A model generated the notes under the pieces. It did no database searches. It saw only the letters and a program-made list of their open reading frames with translations, and had not been told where the DNA came from. The translations under genes and the position numbers were made by a program. From the NCBI GenBank assembly GCA_900551385.1, contig URVS01000115.1:1-5269 (forward strand): 5,269 bases of DNA. The letters are read 5' to 3'. Position 1 is the stretch's first letter, and the number at the start of each line of letters is the position of its first letter. Origin of the DNA: an uncultured Mollicutes bacterium (lineage in GTDB: Bacteria; Bacillota_I; Bacilli_A; RFN20; CAG-449). Shown here piece by piece: positions 4,695 through 5,269 of the stretch.

Positions 4695-5269
4695 CTATTT
4701 TTCATTACAAAATTTATAAAAAGCGTTTACATCGTTTTTACCAAAACCTAAAAACACATATTTTTCATTACCTTGAATAAAATTTATAGCAGTTGGGGTT
4801 AAAAAATAATCTTTAGGGTATTTTTGATATTCATTTCTTTTATAATCATTTTTTTGATTATCATATGTTAAATGTATATTTTCTAATATTCTATTTTTTA
4901 AATCTTTTATATCACTTTCATCAATAGTATAAATTGTTTTATTCAATTCAAAAGTATATAAAGCATAATATATTTGACTATATTTACATGCTTTACAACT
5001 ACTACTTTCAATAATTAATATAAAATTTTCTTTATTATTTATAATAAAATTCTTTACTAAATTAGGATAAATGGCTAAAACAATTAAATCAGCACTTTTG
5101 ATTATTTCATTTTCATTTTTATAACCCTCTTTAATAATTCCTAGTGCTTTCGCCTTTTTTAATGTTTCTACATCTTTATCTACACCATAAACATCAGTAT
5201 ATCCAGCGTCCTTAAGTGCCATTGCATATCCCCCTCCAATAACACCAAGACCTACAATAACTATTTTCA
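4695..5269 (-). CDS. Chimeric protein: prephenate-dehydrogenase-like NAD-binding segment fused to a thioredoxin-like domain (start just beyond the edge)
   Basis: The reading frame is open to the right edge, and the last two bases complete an NTG codon with the next base outside, so the protein probably starts one base beyond the window and has 191 residues; the ATG at 5222 is internal. Residues 2-80 form the start of a Rossmann fold: KIVIVGLGVIGGG holds the GxGxxG nucleotide loop, VYGVDKD the second strand, and SADLIVLAIYPNLVKNFI the fourth-strand region typical of TyrA-type prephenate dehydrogenases. From about residue 81 the sequence changes to a thioredoxin-like domain: FILIIESSSCKACK with active-site Cys92 and Cys95, then FLTPTAINFIQGN with the cis-proline Pro159 and the GxxxxFLGF strand. 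The catalytic and dimerisation part of TyrA (usual length about 280-370) is absent, so prephenate dehydrogenase activity is unlikely. The joint falls at NKENF (5036-5022). Real fusion, deletion product and assembly error all fit. Confidence 0.75.
   Translation of the reverse strand, partial: KIVIVGLGVIGGGYAMALKDAGYTDVYGVDKDVETLKKAKALGIIKEGYKNENEIIKSADLIVLAIYPNLVKNFIINNKENFILIIESSSCKACKYSQIYYALYTFELNKTIYTIDESDIKDLKNRILENIHLTYDNQKNDYKRNEYQKYPKDYFLTPTAINFIQGNEKYVFLGFGKNDVNAFYKFCNEK

Noticed and set aside
5220..5222. ATG at 5222 as the start of the right-edge gene
   Set aside because: The frame stays open upstream and encodes the essential GLGVIGGG nucleotide-binding loop, so the true start is upstream, apparently one base past the edge.

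Overview
This AT-rich window (roughly a quarter G+C by eye) looks like chromosome from a low-GC member of the Bacillota, probably an uncultured Bacilli or Mollicutes-like lineage. The grounds are the codon use, purine-rich Shine-Dalgarno sequences, TAA as the stop in five of six genes, encoded CCA ends on both tRNAs, and the gene set (short trigger factor, SpmB, GH77 glucanotransferase, acyl carrier protein). No in-frame TGA is needed anywhere, so nothing points to a recoded UGA. All supported genes lie on the minus strand, so transcription runs from high to low coordinates.

From right to left: a protein whose first codon falls one base beyond the right edge joins the N-terminal NAD-binding part of a prephenate-dehydrogenase-like protein to a thioredoxin-like domain with a CKAC active site (4695-5269). 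malQ follows (3136-4641), then acpP (2844-3071) with a near-consensus sigma-A promoter and an AT-rich terminator. A short tRNA operon comes next: promoter, a hairpin near the predicted RNA 5' end, tRNA-Asn(GTT), tRNA-Glu(TTC) and a terminator. Beyond it lie an inverted, trimmed copy of the tRNA pair (2434-2511), an orphan protein with a PD-(D/E)XK-like nuclease signature (1629-2357), spmB (1073-1594), and a trigger-factor homologue without the ribosome-binding domain (84-1013). The left edge holds a terminator hairpin that could serve both directions.

malQ, acpP and the tRNAs are housekeeping genes. Three things stand out. First, the tRNA-like block beside the tRNA operon: four segments match tRNA-Asn and tRNA-Glu in the same order but opposite orientation, and both copies lack their anticodon and 3' acceptor strand. 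Read on the minus strand, it lies between the tRNA terminator and the nuclease-like gene and is antisense to both tRNAs. Second, the Rossmann/thioredoxin chimera at the right edge. Third, the short trigger factor. The functional ideas about the antisense block are inference; decay of a palindromic duplication or an assembly error remain possible.
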